Notes: generated from the letters alone by a model not told the origin. Positions 41,601 through 61,913 are shown, numbered from the stretch's first letter. The stretch: 64,000 bases of DNA from Numida meleagris (GCF_002078875.1 NC_034409.1:65940583-66004582); one strand, 5' to 3'. Translations and numbers: made by a program.

Positions 41601-43086
41601 CTGCTCTATCAAATAGTGTTATTGTGCTCTTTGTATCTGATATAATTTCCATGGAAATAAATAGAAGACATTACTTTTGGAGCGACAAATGTACATAAGA
41701 AATACACCATAAGTGTGCTACCATCCTATTAAGCTTTGCCTTTACTACTGCATAAACAAATTGCTTTAACTAGTAACAATGATTGCTGGCAGAATTGCAT
41801 TAAATAAAACAGCTTACAGTTACATAAAAATGACAAAAATCAATCAATAAATTTAAAAAAATCAATTTAAGTTTGTTGTAGGTAGTAATGAAATACATTC
41901 TCTTAATATGTGTAGAACTTGATTTCTATATAACCCCTGGTAAAATGCTCTTTAACTTTCATTTAGCTGTTGTCTTATATGGTCTGTGAAGGTTTCATAG
42001 CATACTTAGGTTCTGGATTTCCTTGTTTTCAAATGCTTAGACTCTGCAAGCAGTTTCAATAGTAACTGGCCTTGTTGTTGGTTATTTGGAACGAACATAT
42101 TGTTTAAAATGTTATGGTGTGATGACTTCCAATAGAACTGGCATCCACTATTTCTAATAGTTGCTGTCCCTTCAATGTCTATTGAAAAAACGTAAGCACT
42201 ATCCCATTTCTAGCCATTAGTATACAGAGATGTCATATCCATAGATACAAACTGAACAGCACATAAATAATGCACCCTTCATTAATTTAAGCACAAAGTA
42301 AAAATGAAAGAGAAAAAAAAGTAGATAAATTCAATGGCTAAGACAAATAGAGTTATATTAACAAATGCTGGAAATGAATCTTTTCATGTTTGAGCTTTCA
42401 CAGTGTAAATTGCTGTATTCATGATGTGTGATGCTCTACAGTTACTGCAAAAACCTGCCTTGCCACAAAATAGTACCAACTCAGCAAACCCCTGCTACCA
42501 GCAAACCAACTCCCTCCAACAACAACAGTAGAGGAAATAAACTCTCAGTGGATTCTGTGCTTTAAATCAGATCCATCCAGGCAATGGCATTAAGACAGCA
42601 GTTTTGCTTACACACCAAGTGAAATATGATAGGACGACCGAATTTGAAGGTATTATTAAACACTAATGTGTACTAGGCAATGCTGTTAAAATAATTTTTA
42701 AGTCATGACTCTTAATTTTGCTTAGTGGATATGGCAGGGATCCAGTGAAATAATGTTAAACAATCCTGTGATTAAGAACTATATTATAATCCCTACACAT
42801 AAAGGGGATTGGTTTAAAGTGTTTCATTTGGGCCACATACTATATAAGTGTGAATTTATATATGATCTGAAAGTAAAGAGGTGCATTCATAATAACACCA
42901 AAGCCTTATGACACAACCAGTCAACAGCCCTGTTCCTCTTACTTACATTTTGTCTTTAGAATACAGTCTGTGCTATAGCTTGCAATATATGACACAATTA
43001 TATATTGCCACTAGGAATTCTTTTTACGTAAGACTATCCAATGCACATGGTCTTTATATTGTGTATGTTTCTTGATGTTGTTTCAG

Positions 43087-43172
43087 CTGCGGCAGACCCT
43101 ATAACCAAATAGAAGCCGGTGATGGTACACTAGATAGAAGCGATGGTACCACCCACACCCTGAACAGAACAG
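43087..43172 (+). CDS. PDE3A: PDE3A exon 7
   Basis: This small exon encodes CGRPYNQIEAGDGTLDRSDG then TTHTLNRT. It starts with the last base of a Ser codon and ends with the first base of an Asp codon. The CGRPY start and the RT end align with human, while the middle is divergent linker. It is the shortest exon in the window (86 bases) and was placed by acceptor ...gttgtttcag, donor gtaatt, and phase agreement on both sides. The intron after it is the shortest of the gene here, at 457 bases. Confidence 0.94.
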
Positions 43173-43629
43173 GTAATTATTTGTTGAACAAAAACTCCTC
43201 ATCCTTTAAAATGTCATAATCATTCACTGAAAGGGCAGATATGCCTCAATCTCATAGAAAGAAAACGTATGAAAACTGCCTTTGAGGCTTCTTTCCTTTT
43301 TTGCTTGTTCAACGTCTGGAAAAGTCTCGTGAAGAATATAGATACACTGCAAAATAAATATGGTTTTTCATGTGGTTTAATCTAACCTATCCAGCACAAA
43401 TAATGCTCATCAAAACTTTTCCTGCTTTTCAATCTCTGATCCAATTTTTTACACTCTGCAGGATATATGCTTTAATGCCTTTGGACAGCTTGTTCAACTT
43501 TAGACCCAGCCAAGCAGCACATACGTATTATGAGTCAGAGATCCTGTTGTTAATATTCAGAAGGTTGACAGGATGGCGTTCATGCAGTCCTTGCTGTTCA
43601 TACAACAAGCTTTGTTACTTGTGTTTTAG
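43173..43629 (+). other. PDE3A: PDE3A intron 7
   Basis: 457-base intron, gtaatt to gtgttttag; no repeat or other element seen. Confidence 0.92.
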
Positions 43630-43799
43630 ATGATCCTGCACAAGCCACTTCTGACTATGAGACCAACAACAGTGACAGCAGTGATATCGTACAAAATGAT
43701 GATGAGACAGATTGCTCCAAAGAAAAGGCACGGAAGGGATCTGTCTGTAGGACGTATGCGCCTGAGACCATCATTCTGCATCCCTTGATACCACCTGAG
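43630..43799 (+). CDS. PDE3A: PDE3A exon 8
   Basis: This exon encodes [20 protein letters not shown], then [18 protein letters not shown], then [19 protein letters not shown]. It precedes the catalytic domain and is rich in Asp, Ser and Thr. [17 protein letters not shown] and TYAPET are clear matches to human PDE3A. The acceptor is cttgtgttttag. The 3' end is the uncertain part: the first in-frame GT after TYAPETIIL is at 43800 (gtagct), giving about seven residues (HPLIPPE) that human lacks. This end joins exon 9 in phase 0. The donor has G at +4 and T at +6, so it looks weaker than its neighbours. Confidence 0.88.
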
Positions 43800-45009
43800 G
43801 TAGCTTGTTTAAATTTTGTTGTCAACACTGACTGAATGTATACAGAACCTCAAAAAAGAAGAAAAAAAAATAAACAACCCTCTACGGCAATCTAAAGATT
43901 AAGTCCATGGTTTTAAGCAAAAAAAAGAAACATCAGGCTCATACTTTTTAGTAGCTTCTAAGCACTGACCGCTTGTGAGACACTAACCATATATTTTGAT
44001 GAAAAAGTATAAGCTTATGGATCTGGCATTTGGCACTTAGGAAATGTTTGGCTTCTGTGTTAGTGTTGCCTTTAAAGGGAATAGATTGGAAGGAAAAGAA
44101 TTGATCATCTCATCCTACCAGCATGATGTCCTGTCTTCCTGTTCAGCCACTTCTCAATGGCCTTGCAATCTTGGCATATATATAGCGATCCTTAGTTTAA
44201 AATAAATCAGCACTTTCCTGAGGTTGCTGCATGGTATTATCATCATTGTGTCTTGAATATAAGAACACTGACAGGTGTTGATCTTCTCACAGCTGCTGTA
44301 TTCAGCTGTAAATCTGATTCAGAGGTTAAGTTCGGTTATTTTTTTTACAATTTGCTGTACAACTGGATTGACAAATTTAAGTTGGCTCGAGCTCTTGAAA
44401 ACATTATTCTAATCTGTTAAATTGGAATTGGACATGATGAGAGAAGGCATTTTTCCTGAGATATTTACTCATTTACAGTTTCATAGAAGTAAAGAAATAC
44501 AAGGAAGTGTTCAAGAGAAATGTGATAGCAGAGGAGTACCCCATCTTTTGTTTGCAGGCCTGGAAAGTGGTAGGTCTCAATTTGACAAGTCTTCCCTCAC
44601 AACATGCTCCATTAACCAGTATAGACTGTAATGGATGTGTCCTGATGCAGAAGGAGAAACTGGATGTTTTCCCCTCTGTACTACGCCAAATTTTACAATG
44701 AAAGAGATTCACTTGAAAATGAATGAATGATTCCCGTGAATGAATGAATGAATGAATGAATGTCTGTCATGGATAAGTTCAGAGACTGATGTTTCATAAT
44801 ACAGAATTTCCCATTCATATGAGTGAAACAAATTATAAAAGAGTGTCTAGCTGCAGGGCTGGTAGAAATGAGGACAGCTCTGCTGAGCTGAGTAAAACAC
44901 CGTTGGCTTAGAAATTATTCTAACATGACCTTAGTTTTTCAGAACATAATTTTTTTGCATGAGTTGCTTCACAGAACTGAAATTTATTTTATTCTATTTT
45001 CTGGCATAG
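43800..45009 (+). other. PDE3A: PDE3A intron 8
   Basis: 1210-base intron. It begins with the weak-looking donor gtagct and contains an interrupted GAAT microsatellite at 44.72-44.76 kb. Confidence 0.85.
44718..44763 (+). repeat. Interrupted GAAT microsatellite
   Basis: Three GAAT units, a short interruption (ttcccgt), then about six more units. Confidence 0.93.
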
Positions 45010-45147
45010 GACAAGCCTGTACTCGCTCCTGAGCCTCTGGTTATGGACAACTTGGATCCTCTAATGGAGCAGCTTAACAGCTGGAACTTCCCAATCTTCG
45101 ATTTGGTGGAAAAAATTGGAAAGAAATGTGGTCGGATTCTCAGTCAG
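45010..45147 (+). CDS. PDE3A: PDE3A exon 9 (start of catalytic region)
   Basis: This exon encodes 46 residues from [18 protein letters not shown] through [20 protein letters not shown] to ILSQ, in phase 0 at both ends. [10 protein letters not shown] and CGRILSQ are hallmarks of the first helices of the PDE3 catalytic domain. The acceptor is ttctggcatag and the donor is gtaaga. Changes from human are conservative (for example KIGKK for NIGRK). The frame to exon 10 is intact. Confidence 0.97.
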
Positions 45148-48100
45148 GTAAGAATGACATCTCATCTGTGATGACTGGCTAGATTATTGAGATTTGATTT
45201 CTATGAAATAGTGCTAAGACCCATAAGCTGGTTATCTGATAAATGATGATCCCTGACACCTAATTCAGAGCCAAGAGTATGAACTCCTTGTCATTAAAAT
45301 CCTTACTTTTAAATTCTTATCTCTTTTAATTTAACAATGTGAAAGAAAAAAAGTCAGATACCTATTTTCCCTGCTTCTGTCCACCAACGAGTTCACATAA
45401 ACCCCTTCAAATATCCTCTCCTGTCTGCAGGATCTGCTTTCATCCCTTAGCAAGTTCTTTGTAAAAGGATTTCTCGTGGGGTCCATTATGGGAGTGCTAA
45501 ACAGTAAAAATACTCAGTTTAATGCAGGAAATCTGTTTTTTTATATTGGAGATTTCAGTCAGGTAGTGCAAGGAAGTAAGATTTCAAGAAGTGGAAAAAA
45601 ATAGTCTTTGCTGTATTTCCTCACCTTTAAAGAGTGAACATTTTGATAGTAAATTGAGATCATTATTTCATAAAGACTAATTTTCTATGAATGGGGATGT
45701 GAGAGCCTTCTACTCTTTTCAGCTGTTGGTTTTTCATTCCCTTCTATATGTTGAACGTAGGTACTGACACAACCCTTCTATACTCAGCACAACTGATATC
45801 ACTTCCACAATAACTTTGTTGGCTGAACTCTGCCCTGTTGTTCCCTTTTCCTAGCACATTGACAAATCAGACATTTTTTTCTGTTATGGAGGTATTAAAG
45901 TTTATTCAATGGAAAATCAAGTAATTGTATTTAGGGTTGGGAGGAAAAAAAAACCACAGGAGACCGATCTAGTATAACTTTACAAGGCATTATGTAGTGA
46001 TTAACACTGGAAAGAAGTAATTATGTTTATTGGTATGTAGGAAAATTAACCCTCCCACACAAACATAGTGGCTAGTCGGTCAGATCAGAGAGCGTGATCT
46101 GCCTTTTATCATTCTGTAGTTTTGCAAGTAACATATATCTGACCAACCTACTGACTCTCTAGGTTAGTTTTGGAGAAACAGGCAAACTGTGTCTGGATAT
46201 GGGTATTGATATATATTCACCATTGATCATTGAGACAACCTTGCAATACACAGTAGGCTTGTGATTAACATTCTCTTCTACGTGTTCTTTGTCATGGTTT
46301 TGTTCAGCAGCAGAGCTTCTTACAGACTTATAAAGGAAACATAAGGAAAAATATAACATTTCTAGTGTAAAAACCAGCAGTTGGAATGATCCAAAGTTTC
46401 TTCTAGTTTTGTCTGGCTACTTCTGTAGGTCTTAGGTGCTTTACCAAGTTGCATAGAGTTCTGTACCTCTCAGGATGATTTCCTTCTGCTGTCCATTGTT
46501 TCCATTAAGACTCCACATTCTGTTTCTCAACATTTGCTTCTTGAACACATTATTCTGCACACGTTCTCACTGTTGCAGTGTCACAAAATGAGGCCTCTGA
46601 AATATAATAGAGAAGCTTAAATAAATAATTGTGAAAATTCACCATCTTCTGTAGCAGCTCTTCACAATTACTCTCACTCCCTTAGAGCAGAATGTAGCAA
46701 GTTCAACCTTGTTCTTAAAATAAAGATAATTCCTGTTGTTCTTTCCCCCACCTATGCAGACGTTCTAACAAAATTATTTTCAGAAGTAAGAGATCCAAAG
46801 TAGGGTGTTTTCTACAGATAAAAAGTATTGTCTTTTTCCTGTATGATTTCAAAATCCTGGGATATTATCAACAAAGGAAAACAAAAGCTCTAATGATTTA
46901 TTCTCTGCTTTTTGCCATTAAGTGGACTCATCCATTAAAAAATAAGTAAATTAACAAGCTGAATTAACTATGTTTGCCTTGCTAGGTTAAATTTATGAGA
47001 TGGAACAAAGTGGAGTTGACATGTGCCTCTAGGGAGGCATTCAGTTTAGAAAGCAAATGCTGGCATAGCATCTTTAAAGCTGCTTGAGATGTCTGTTTCT
47101 CCTTTTAGTAATGTTAAATTGATTTAGACATATAAAAAGACCCTGAACCAGTCAGTGGCCATAAAGACATCTATGCAAAATACGGTGGAAAGCAACCTAA
47201 ACATGGCAGTAACCGATATGCGTAATAGGGGATAGGGAAGAATTTGCATACCAATCTCATTACAGAAAAGAACAGCAAAGCCTCCAACTGAGCTGATGCT
47301 TCACAACAGGCCATAAAGTTAGATAATGCTTTCAGTCACACTTCTTACAGCTCCTATAAAAATAAATACCTGCAGAAGAGAAACTCATTTGCTTTGGAAA
47401 GCAAATAAAGAAAGTATTAAAGGATAGGCTAAAGTCAAGGTCCCTCTCCAGCTTTTATTGCAAAGCCCGTAGAAATATGAAACACTGGTGGTACTCCTGC
47501 AATTTTTGTGCACCAGCAGCATCGAGATAGAGTGCCATCATTGCAGTGTGCATTGGTTGGTCCCTGGATGGTGCCTGGAGGAATATTTGGTCATCTCATG
47601 ATCATGCATGACTTCTGAAGAGAGAAACTGCAGCAATTATATGAGGGAGTAGGAAAATGCTAACCTAAACCTTGCACAAGTCCTCTGAGACTTTAATGTG
47701 CACCCCTTACACCCCGGGAGAGGAGCTACGTGTGAATGATGATCCCCATTTCTCAAAAAGCTTCCATTAGAAATCACAAGGGAGAAGCACTTGTTCCTGT
47801 TCAGGCAGCAGCACGAGGGGTAGCTGTGCTATAAATGATTCACCCAAGCATTATCAGCTATAGCAGAGACAAACAGAAGATGGAGGCAGGAGGCCATGCG
47901 GAGCAGCCAGTGCCAAGTGACTGGACATTGTCACAGCCTCGAGTTTTGTCCTAGGTTGTGGGGACTGCATCACAGCTGTGAGTCTAAATGATTAAATGTC
48001 TGAATGACTTGCTTGGCTGTTTCTCTGATGACCAGAGCAAATGATGCCACTTCACTTTAAGTCATGGGGAAGAGCTACCATTCATATCCGTCACAGCCAG

Positions 48101-50173
48101 CTTCTTTTCTCACCAGCTGCAGAATTCTCCCCAGGAAATTCAAAGGCAGGGAAAAAACATGCTTTTATTACGTTTTACTTAAGGTGCCTGGTCAGTGTTG
48201 GTAGTGTTGCCCTGTAAGATTTGGTCTTGCAGGTTAATATTTCTTTATGCTTCCCGTTTGAGGACAGAAACATTTAGCTGGAACTACGAAGCTCATCATT
48301 CAGTGATCTAAGACTGGTGTGTGAAATACGTAATCTCTATGTATGTGAAAGGTTGAATTGGGACTAATTTACTTCAACCGCCATTCCAGATAGATAATCA
48401 GGATTCTATGTACCTTCTAATCCAAATTACACATAAAGACAGTCTCTTTGTTATGCCTCAGTAGAGCAGGATCCCAGTTTTGCCTTTTACAGCCCTACAT
48501 TTCCTTTTCATTCTGTGAAATTACACTACAGATTTTCACTTGGGCTGTCTCCCTCCTTCGTAGGCTGCATCCCTTTGAATGCAGAACACTGGAAATCACA
48601 GAATTGTATGGGTTGGAAGAGACCTCTAGAAATCATCGAGTCCAACCCCCTGCTAAAGCATGTTCCCTAGTGCAGGTCACACAGAACGGTGTGCAGATGG
48701 GTCTTGAATATCTCCAGAGAAGGAGACATCACAGACTCTATGGGCCACCTCTTCCAGTGCTGTCACCTTCAAAATAAAGAAGTTCTTCCTTGTGTTTGTA
48801 TGGAACTTCCTGTGTTCTAATGTGTGCCCGTTGCCCCTTGTCCCATTGTTGCTCACCACCAAAAAGTCTGCCCCCATCGACTTGACTCCTGCACTTTAGA
48901 TATTTATAAACAGTGATGAGATCCTCTCTCAGCCTTCTCTTCTCCGGGTTGAAGATCCCCAGGTTTCTCAGCCTTTCTTCATTTGGGAGATGCTGCAGGT
49001 CCTTAATCATCTTTGTGGCCCTATGCTGGACTTTTTCTAGGAGATCCTCTTTTCTGAACTGAGGAGCCCAGAACTGGGCACAATATTCCAGATGTCGCCT
49101 CAGTAGCACGTAAAGGGGGAAGATCTCTTCCTTAAACTTTAGAAAGGAACTGCTCACAGGTTGCAGTTTATATATGTGGCATACAGAAGGAAGTAGCTGT
49201 GGATAGCGATTTGATTTCCATTAGGATGTGAAACACAGAGCAGAATATGTAACAACTTCTTATTAGTATAGCACTCATCCTTTCAAATGTGTTTTAAATT
49301 GTTTAGCTCTAGACAGATCGTTACCTGATAAATGGCGTAAAAAGGACAGTATTTAGCTAATGGCAGTAAATAAATAAAGAAGCTGAAAGACTTCAGGGTC
49401 TGATCTGTGAAAGAAGTAAGGAAGTCATGCTGTAATTTTACAGTGTACCATTGTTTTATATGTTCAAGCTTGTCTTGCATTATGTCCATTTTGTAGTTGT
49501 TCCTGTCTACATTTCTGAACTCTCACCTCTCCTGAACACCCCCGCACTCAGCCATCGCATTCTTCCTTATATATCCTCTCTTGGTTGTCTACAGTCATCT
49601 TTCCTCTTTCCTACTTTCCTACAGTCCATCTTTCCTTTTCTCTAAGCTACTTGCTGCCTCTGAAATCCTGAAGTCATTTTTTCCATTTTATTGCCAAAAT
49701 GGAAGGAGATGATGCAGAGGATCCAAATCATTTTGTCCTTTTTCTCATTACTTCACTTACTCCCCCTTTTCCTGGGAAATGAATTGACTCATGAATGCTT
49801 CTTGAAGAAGTTTGTGGGGAAATTTTCCAAAGACACTAAGGAGCACTGGCTATCTGCCTTTATGTGTGTATGCTTCTGAGGTGTCTGCAGAATGTGGGGG
49901 ATCCATGTGCCTGAAAGGAAGAGAAGAATGTCAGAAAGGATGTAGCAAAGGAACGAGGAGAACAGTTTGGTACTGATAAGTTGTCTGTTTGTGTAACCAC
50001 ATCCCTACAGAAATGGCAGTAGCTACTGCTATAGCTGGATCAGATTATGTGCTTAAGAAAATATTACCAAGAAAGCAGATTTTTGTGGGGTGATTTGACA
50101 GAATGATTTTTATATCTAATTTTTAGATTCTTTCTGGGAGACTTAGCAGAATGCTGGTTTTGTTTTTTTTCAG
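45148..50173 (+). other. PDE3A: PDE3A intron 9
   Basis: 5026-base intron, the longest complete one in the window. It contains an antisense CR1 copy at 48.6-49.1 kb. The rest is unique sequence without recognised features. Confidence 0.92.
48593..49135 (-). mobile_element. CR1 LINE, 5'-truncated copy, antisense, with ORF2 remnant
   Basis: On the + strand it begins aatcacagaattgtatgggt, then tggaagagacctctagaaat and catcgagtccaaccccctgc, the reversed 3' end of a CR1 subfamily. On the minus strand an open frame at 48738-49157 retains the end of the CR1 reverse-transcriptase protein ([60 protein letters not shown]). It is about 540 bases, heavily truncated and not mobile. Confidence 0.93.
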
Positions 50174-50285
50174 GTATCATACCGGCTTTTTGAAGACATG
50201 GGATTGTTTGAAACCTTTAAAATTCCAGTGAGGGAATTTATGAACTACTTCCATGCCTTGGAATGTGGATACCGAGAGATACCTT
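50174..50285 (+). CDS. PDE3A: PDE3A exon 10
   Basis: This exon encodes [20 protein letters not shown] then [17 protein letters not shown], ending with the first base of the Tyr codon before HNRIHA. It forms helices of the first catalytic subdomain. The acceptor is preceded by a run of eight T (tgttttttttcag) and the donor is gtaagt. It aligns with human without gaps. Substitutions such as ETFKIPV for EAFKIPI and ECGYREIP for EIGYRDIP are mild. Confidence 0.97.
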
Positions 50286-56841
<6,556 letters not shown>

Positions 56842-58111
56842 TGACTCCAAAATCTGCTATGTTGCTTTTTCTTCTGAATTTCTTTTCAGCTGCTATAAAG
56901 CATTCTGATGAGTATTAATCCAGCACTTCTGTTGTCATTTTTAAATTATTTCAATTTAGTGCCACAGCTTTCTTTCTTATGGTTGTTTTCCTTTTTTTCA
57001 GAAGCTGGTTTAAGGTAGGATCTGTTGTCCTGTTGATAACATACAGTGGGAGATTAAGAAAGGCTGATTTACCCTGTTGAGGATATTATGCAATATGGGA
57101 CAATTTCACGAAAATCCCACTTACATTCCACTTTTCAGCATTGTTTGCTTGTTGACTAACCTTTTAGATGTATTAGCAGAGCACTCAGGGAAAATAATCA
57201 GAGATATTACCAAGTTTCCATAGCATCTGAATACTTAATGTGACTTTTTATCTGTTTAATCATGCTGTTCTATTAGCAAAACACAGAAATCGTGATGATT
57301 TCGAAATTCCAATTTTAAATGCAGTGAAAGGATGATCCTTCTCTCCTACTTTGTTCCAAATGGGTATACCCCTGAGAAAGAGATTACTAGAGATCTTTCC
57401 TTTACACTCTGTGCAGTGAATTTAAAATCACAACCCTGGGAACATATTCTTCAAAACTATTATACAGTTTCAATCTGGCTTCAATCTATTGGAAATTACC
57501 ACCTGTCAGGTTACTTTGATAAACCCCATCATCCATCCAAACTGTAAGTACATTATCTACATAATATGTGCTTGGGATCTGGTATTGCCTTCTTGTTCCT
57601 CATATAAAACCGAGCACAGTGTTTCTCATCCCTGACTAGGACCTCCTAGCTGATTTAGTGACATAGCTATGATGTTTTCTTGTGGTATTGCTTAGGATGG
57701 ACCTGTACCCAGAAAGTTCAAAGCCTACAAATGTGTGACCAGTTTTGTTTTCCATTATCCTGTATCTCTTTGTTAGGCTTCAAGAAGGTGTAAAAAAAGG
57801 CCTTAAGTTATGGTCCAGGGTAGAGAGAGAACTTATTTGCAGGTCCATAAACAGCTCCCTCTGCACTTCTGTTCCTCATGTTCCAGATCCCCATGGTGAT
57901 ATTAGAGGGGATTCTCTATGTCTTTTAAACCCCAGGGCCATTTTCACCTTCCTAATTTTGTCTCTAAGTATTGAACTTTCCAGCAGATTCTCACCAGTCA
58001 GGGCTACAGTGACAATAGAACACAGAAGATTTAGGCTGTCTGAATATATCCTTTGGTTTTGAGAGTTTGGACAAAATAATTCATTTCTGTGAACATAAGT
58101 AAAGAATGAAA

Positions 58112-58133
58112 ACAAACAAACAAACAAAAAAAA
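58112..58133 (+). repeat. CAAA microsatellite and A run
   Basis: Four CAAA units running into a short A tract. Confidence 0.9.
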
Positions 58134-58693
58134 TACAACAACTAAGCTAAACCTTGTCAGAGGTATAAACTGTTTTAACTGTAGAAGAGAACAAGCTTGA
58201 CCATCAGTAAATGCAGAGTAATAGACGTTAATTATGAATATTGAAAACTAAATTTGTCTTAAATCTATCGGGACAACAGTAGATGTGATCACGGTGTAAC
58301 TAAGCATGGTGATACCTGAGACACTGCAGATAAATAAGAGAACAGTTTGATGTATCACGTCCTGATAACTCACTATAGATTTGTAAGGACAGATATTTAC
58401 CTTGTTCTTTGTCCTGATTGCTTGAAGAATCAAATGGCCATGCATGGAATAAAAAGTGGAGGAGAAAGTGAAAATACTAACCAGTGTTTGTGGCTGACCC
58501 TGAGTAATCACTGCCTTAAAAGAGATTATTTATGGTTGGTTAGAGAAAACTCTTCTGGACCAGAGCGGACTCAGACAGCAGACCTCACACATTTCTTTGG
58601 GCGGAGGTGTTGTGACTCTGGTAAATTGAGCTCTAAATGATTGTGTTATTGATTGAGTAGCTGAACTGCATTTCATGGTGCTGGGGTCACAGC

Positions 58694-58733
58694 CAGAGAG
58701 ACTGTAGAAGTTGTTCAGAGAGACTGTAGAAGT
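58694..58733 (+). repeat. 22-base direct duplication
   Basis: The segment cagagagactgtagaagt occurs at 58694 and again at 58716. Confidence 0.9.
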
Positions 58734-59104
58734 CAGTGTAAACTCATGTAATATAAGCATCCTCCTACTATAAAAGCTTGCAATCTGGAAAATACCAACA
58801 AGAAATAATGAAGACAGTTCACTGTCTGTCACTTTGGTGATACTAATGTATTGGAGTGGTTACTCTGTGCCACTAGTTATGTTAGATCATATATATTAGT
58901 AGCAAAACCTTCACCATTGTGAACCCACTGCTGTATGGGGCAGGGGACCTGGTAGCAGGGAATGCTTAAATTTTATTTAGTCATAGCACAACTTTTGATC
59001 CATTTCCAACCATTGCAAGCTTGAAAATTAAAGCTAAAGGAGGGAATTGAATTTCAAAAATTAAGTAGATATTAAGAGAAAGTCCCTCCCAACTAGTATA
59101 TAAT

Positions 59105-59677
59105 CTAGATAAGCTGAGGTGGGAAAATGTGGCTAACAGCAGCAAAGGTTGGTATCACTGACCGTTTGGAGATGGAAAAGGCCAAAGTCCTCAATGCCTT
59201 TTTTTGCCTCAGTCTTGTCAGGTAAGACGTAGCTTCAGGAATCCCATGTCCCTGAGATATGCAAGAAAGTCTGGAGCAATGAAGGCTTATCCTCAGTGAA
59301 TGGGATCAGGTTAAACAAACTGACATACATAAGTCCGTGGGACCTGATGGGATGCAGCCATGTGTATAAGTGCTTGATGGAGGGAGTAAAGTAGATGGAG
59401 CCAGACTCTGCTCATTGTTATCTTGTGATGGGACGAGTGACAGTGGTACAAACTGAAATGCAGGAAATCCTGTTTAAGAACAGGAATGGATTTGCTTCCT
59501 GTGAGAGGAATCATATACTGGTAAAAAGTTACTCAGAGAGATTGCTGGAGATACTCAAGACCCAACTGGACACAGTCCTGAGAAGCCTGCTCTGACTGGC
59601 CTAGGTTTGAGCAAGAGGAGTGGACAAGATGAACTGCAGAGGTGCTTTCCAACCTCAACCTTTCTGTGATTCTTTGG
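59105..59677 (+). mobile_element. CR1 LINE remnant with upstream ORF2 sequence and internal deletion
   Basis: The first part (gtggctaacagcagcaaagg, aaaggccaaagtcctcaatg, cctttttttgcctcagtctt, ccgtgggacctgatgggatg) matches the interior of CR1 ORF2. From about 59500 it shows the 3' end (agagagattgctggagatac, caagacccaactggacacag, gtgctttccaacctcaacct, ttctgtgattctttgg). The middle of ORF2 is absent, so an internal deletion joined the two parts. The reading frame is destroyed. The left border is approximate. Confidence 0.87.
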
Positions 59678-60190
59678 CTTTAGGGAATTTGATAGCACAG
59701 AGCATGTTTTATTGTGAGGAGGTACAGGAAAAAGTAAAAAGGGTAAAGAAGCAAATCCATTAAGCAAAGCTTAGATCAAATAGGGAAGTAGGTCTCTTAC
59801 ATCCATCTTCATGCTGTAACAAAATCACCGTGGCATTTGATGATAATTTATCTTTGTACACTAATTATCTAGTAACTTCTTAGAAAATGTCATGGAAAGG
59901 TTATATTTGTCTATTTTCCTAGTAATGCTTTCAGACTGAGACATTATTTGCTAAATATTAATTTATCATAATATATCTCAACATTCAATGTTTTTCACTT
60001 TTCTTTTTATAGATTGATCTACATATCATTGTACAGATGACTGTAAATTCCAGACTGAGCTTAGCTCATCTGCTTGCACTCAAGATTCTGTTAAGCAGCT
60101 GAACAGCAAGATATCCCATGGCAGAATTTTATCTGTGAATGCATTCTTACCCGAGATTACTGTCATAGTTTTCCTTTCTCTATCTGCTAG

Positions 60191-61672
<1,482 letters not shown>

Positions 61673-61913
61673 GGTGATGAAGAGGCTAGCCTGGGCCTGC
61701 CTATCAGCCCTTTCATGGATCGCTCTGCTCCTCAGCTGGCACACCTCCAGGAATCCTTCATCACTCACATTGTGGGACCACTATGTAACTCCTATGACTC
61801 AGCAGGGTTGATGCCAGGAAAATGGATAGAAGATAGTGATGAATCAGGAGACACTGATGAACATGAAGAGGAAGAAACAGCAGAAATGGAAACTTGTGAA
61901 AATGCTGAATCCA
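61673..61913 (+). CDS. PDE3A: PDE3A exon 15 (nucleotide-binding Gln/Phe and acidic tail)
   Basis: This exon encodes [60 protein letters not shown] and an acidic end, [22 protein letters not shown] holds the invariant Gln (human Gln1001) that hydrogen-bonds the purine and the Phe (human Phe1004) of the base clamp. The acceptor is tttttcatctccag. The first base of a codon is left before donor gtaagt, so the reading frame continues into exon 16, which should encode the basic KRRK-containing end. No such exon was found before 64000. The acidic tract differs in composition and length from human, as is common there. Confidence 0.98.

Larger units (their letters stand above)
40396..41686 (+). mobile_element. 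Mariner (Galluhop-type) DNA transposon, rearranged and inactive
   Basis: The terminal inverted repeat ctcttccaaaagta at the left pairs with acttttggagcga at the right (about 41673-41685). From 40577 the + strand reads like a mariner transposase N-terminus: KYVIELLHAEKKMAPTDIYP, then GDQTVDVSTVSWWV and VKDRPHSRQPCTP, the helix-turn-helix region of the family. A stop follows at once, and later parts show frame breaks and missing stretches, so it is inactive. The left end is scrambled: a reversed segment and a CR1 tail separate the terminal repeat from the body. The sequence resembles the chicken Galluhop/Mariner1 family as I recall it. Confidence 0.88.
39294..43086 (+). other. PDE3A: PDE3A intron 6
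   Basis: 3793-base intron holding the mariner element with its embedded CR1 tail (40.4-41.7 kb). The flanks are AT-rich unique sequence. Confidence 0.9.
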
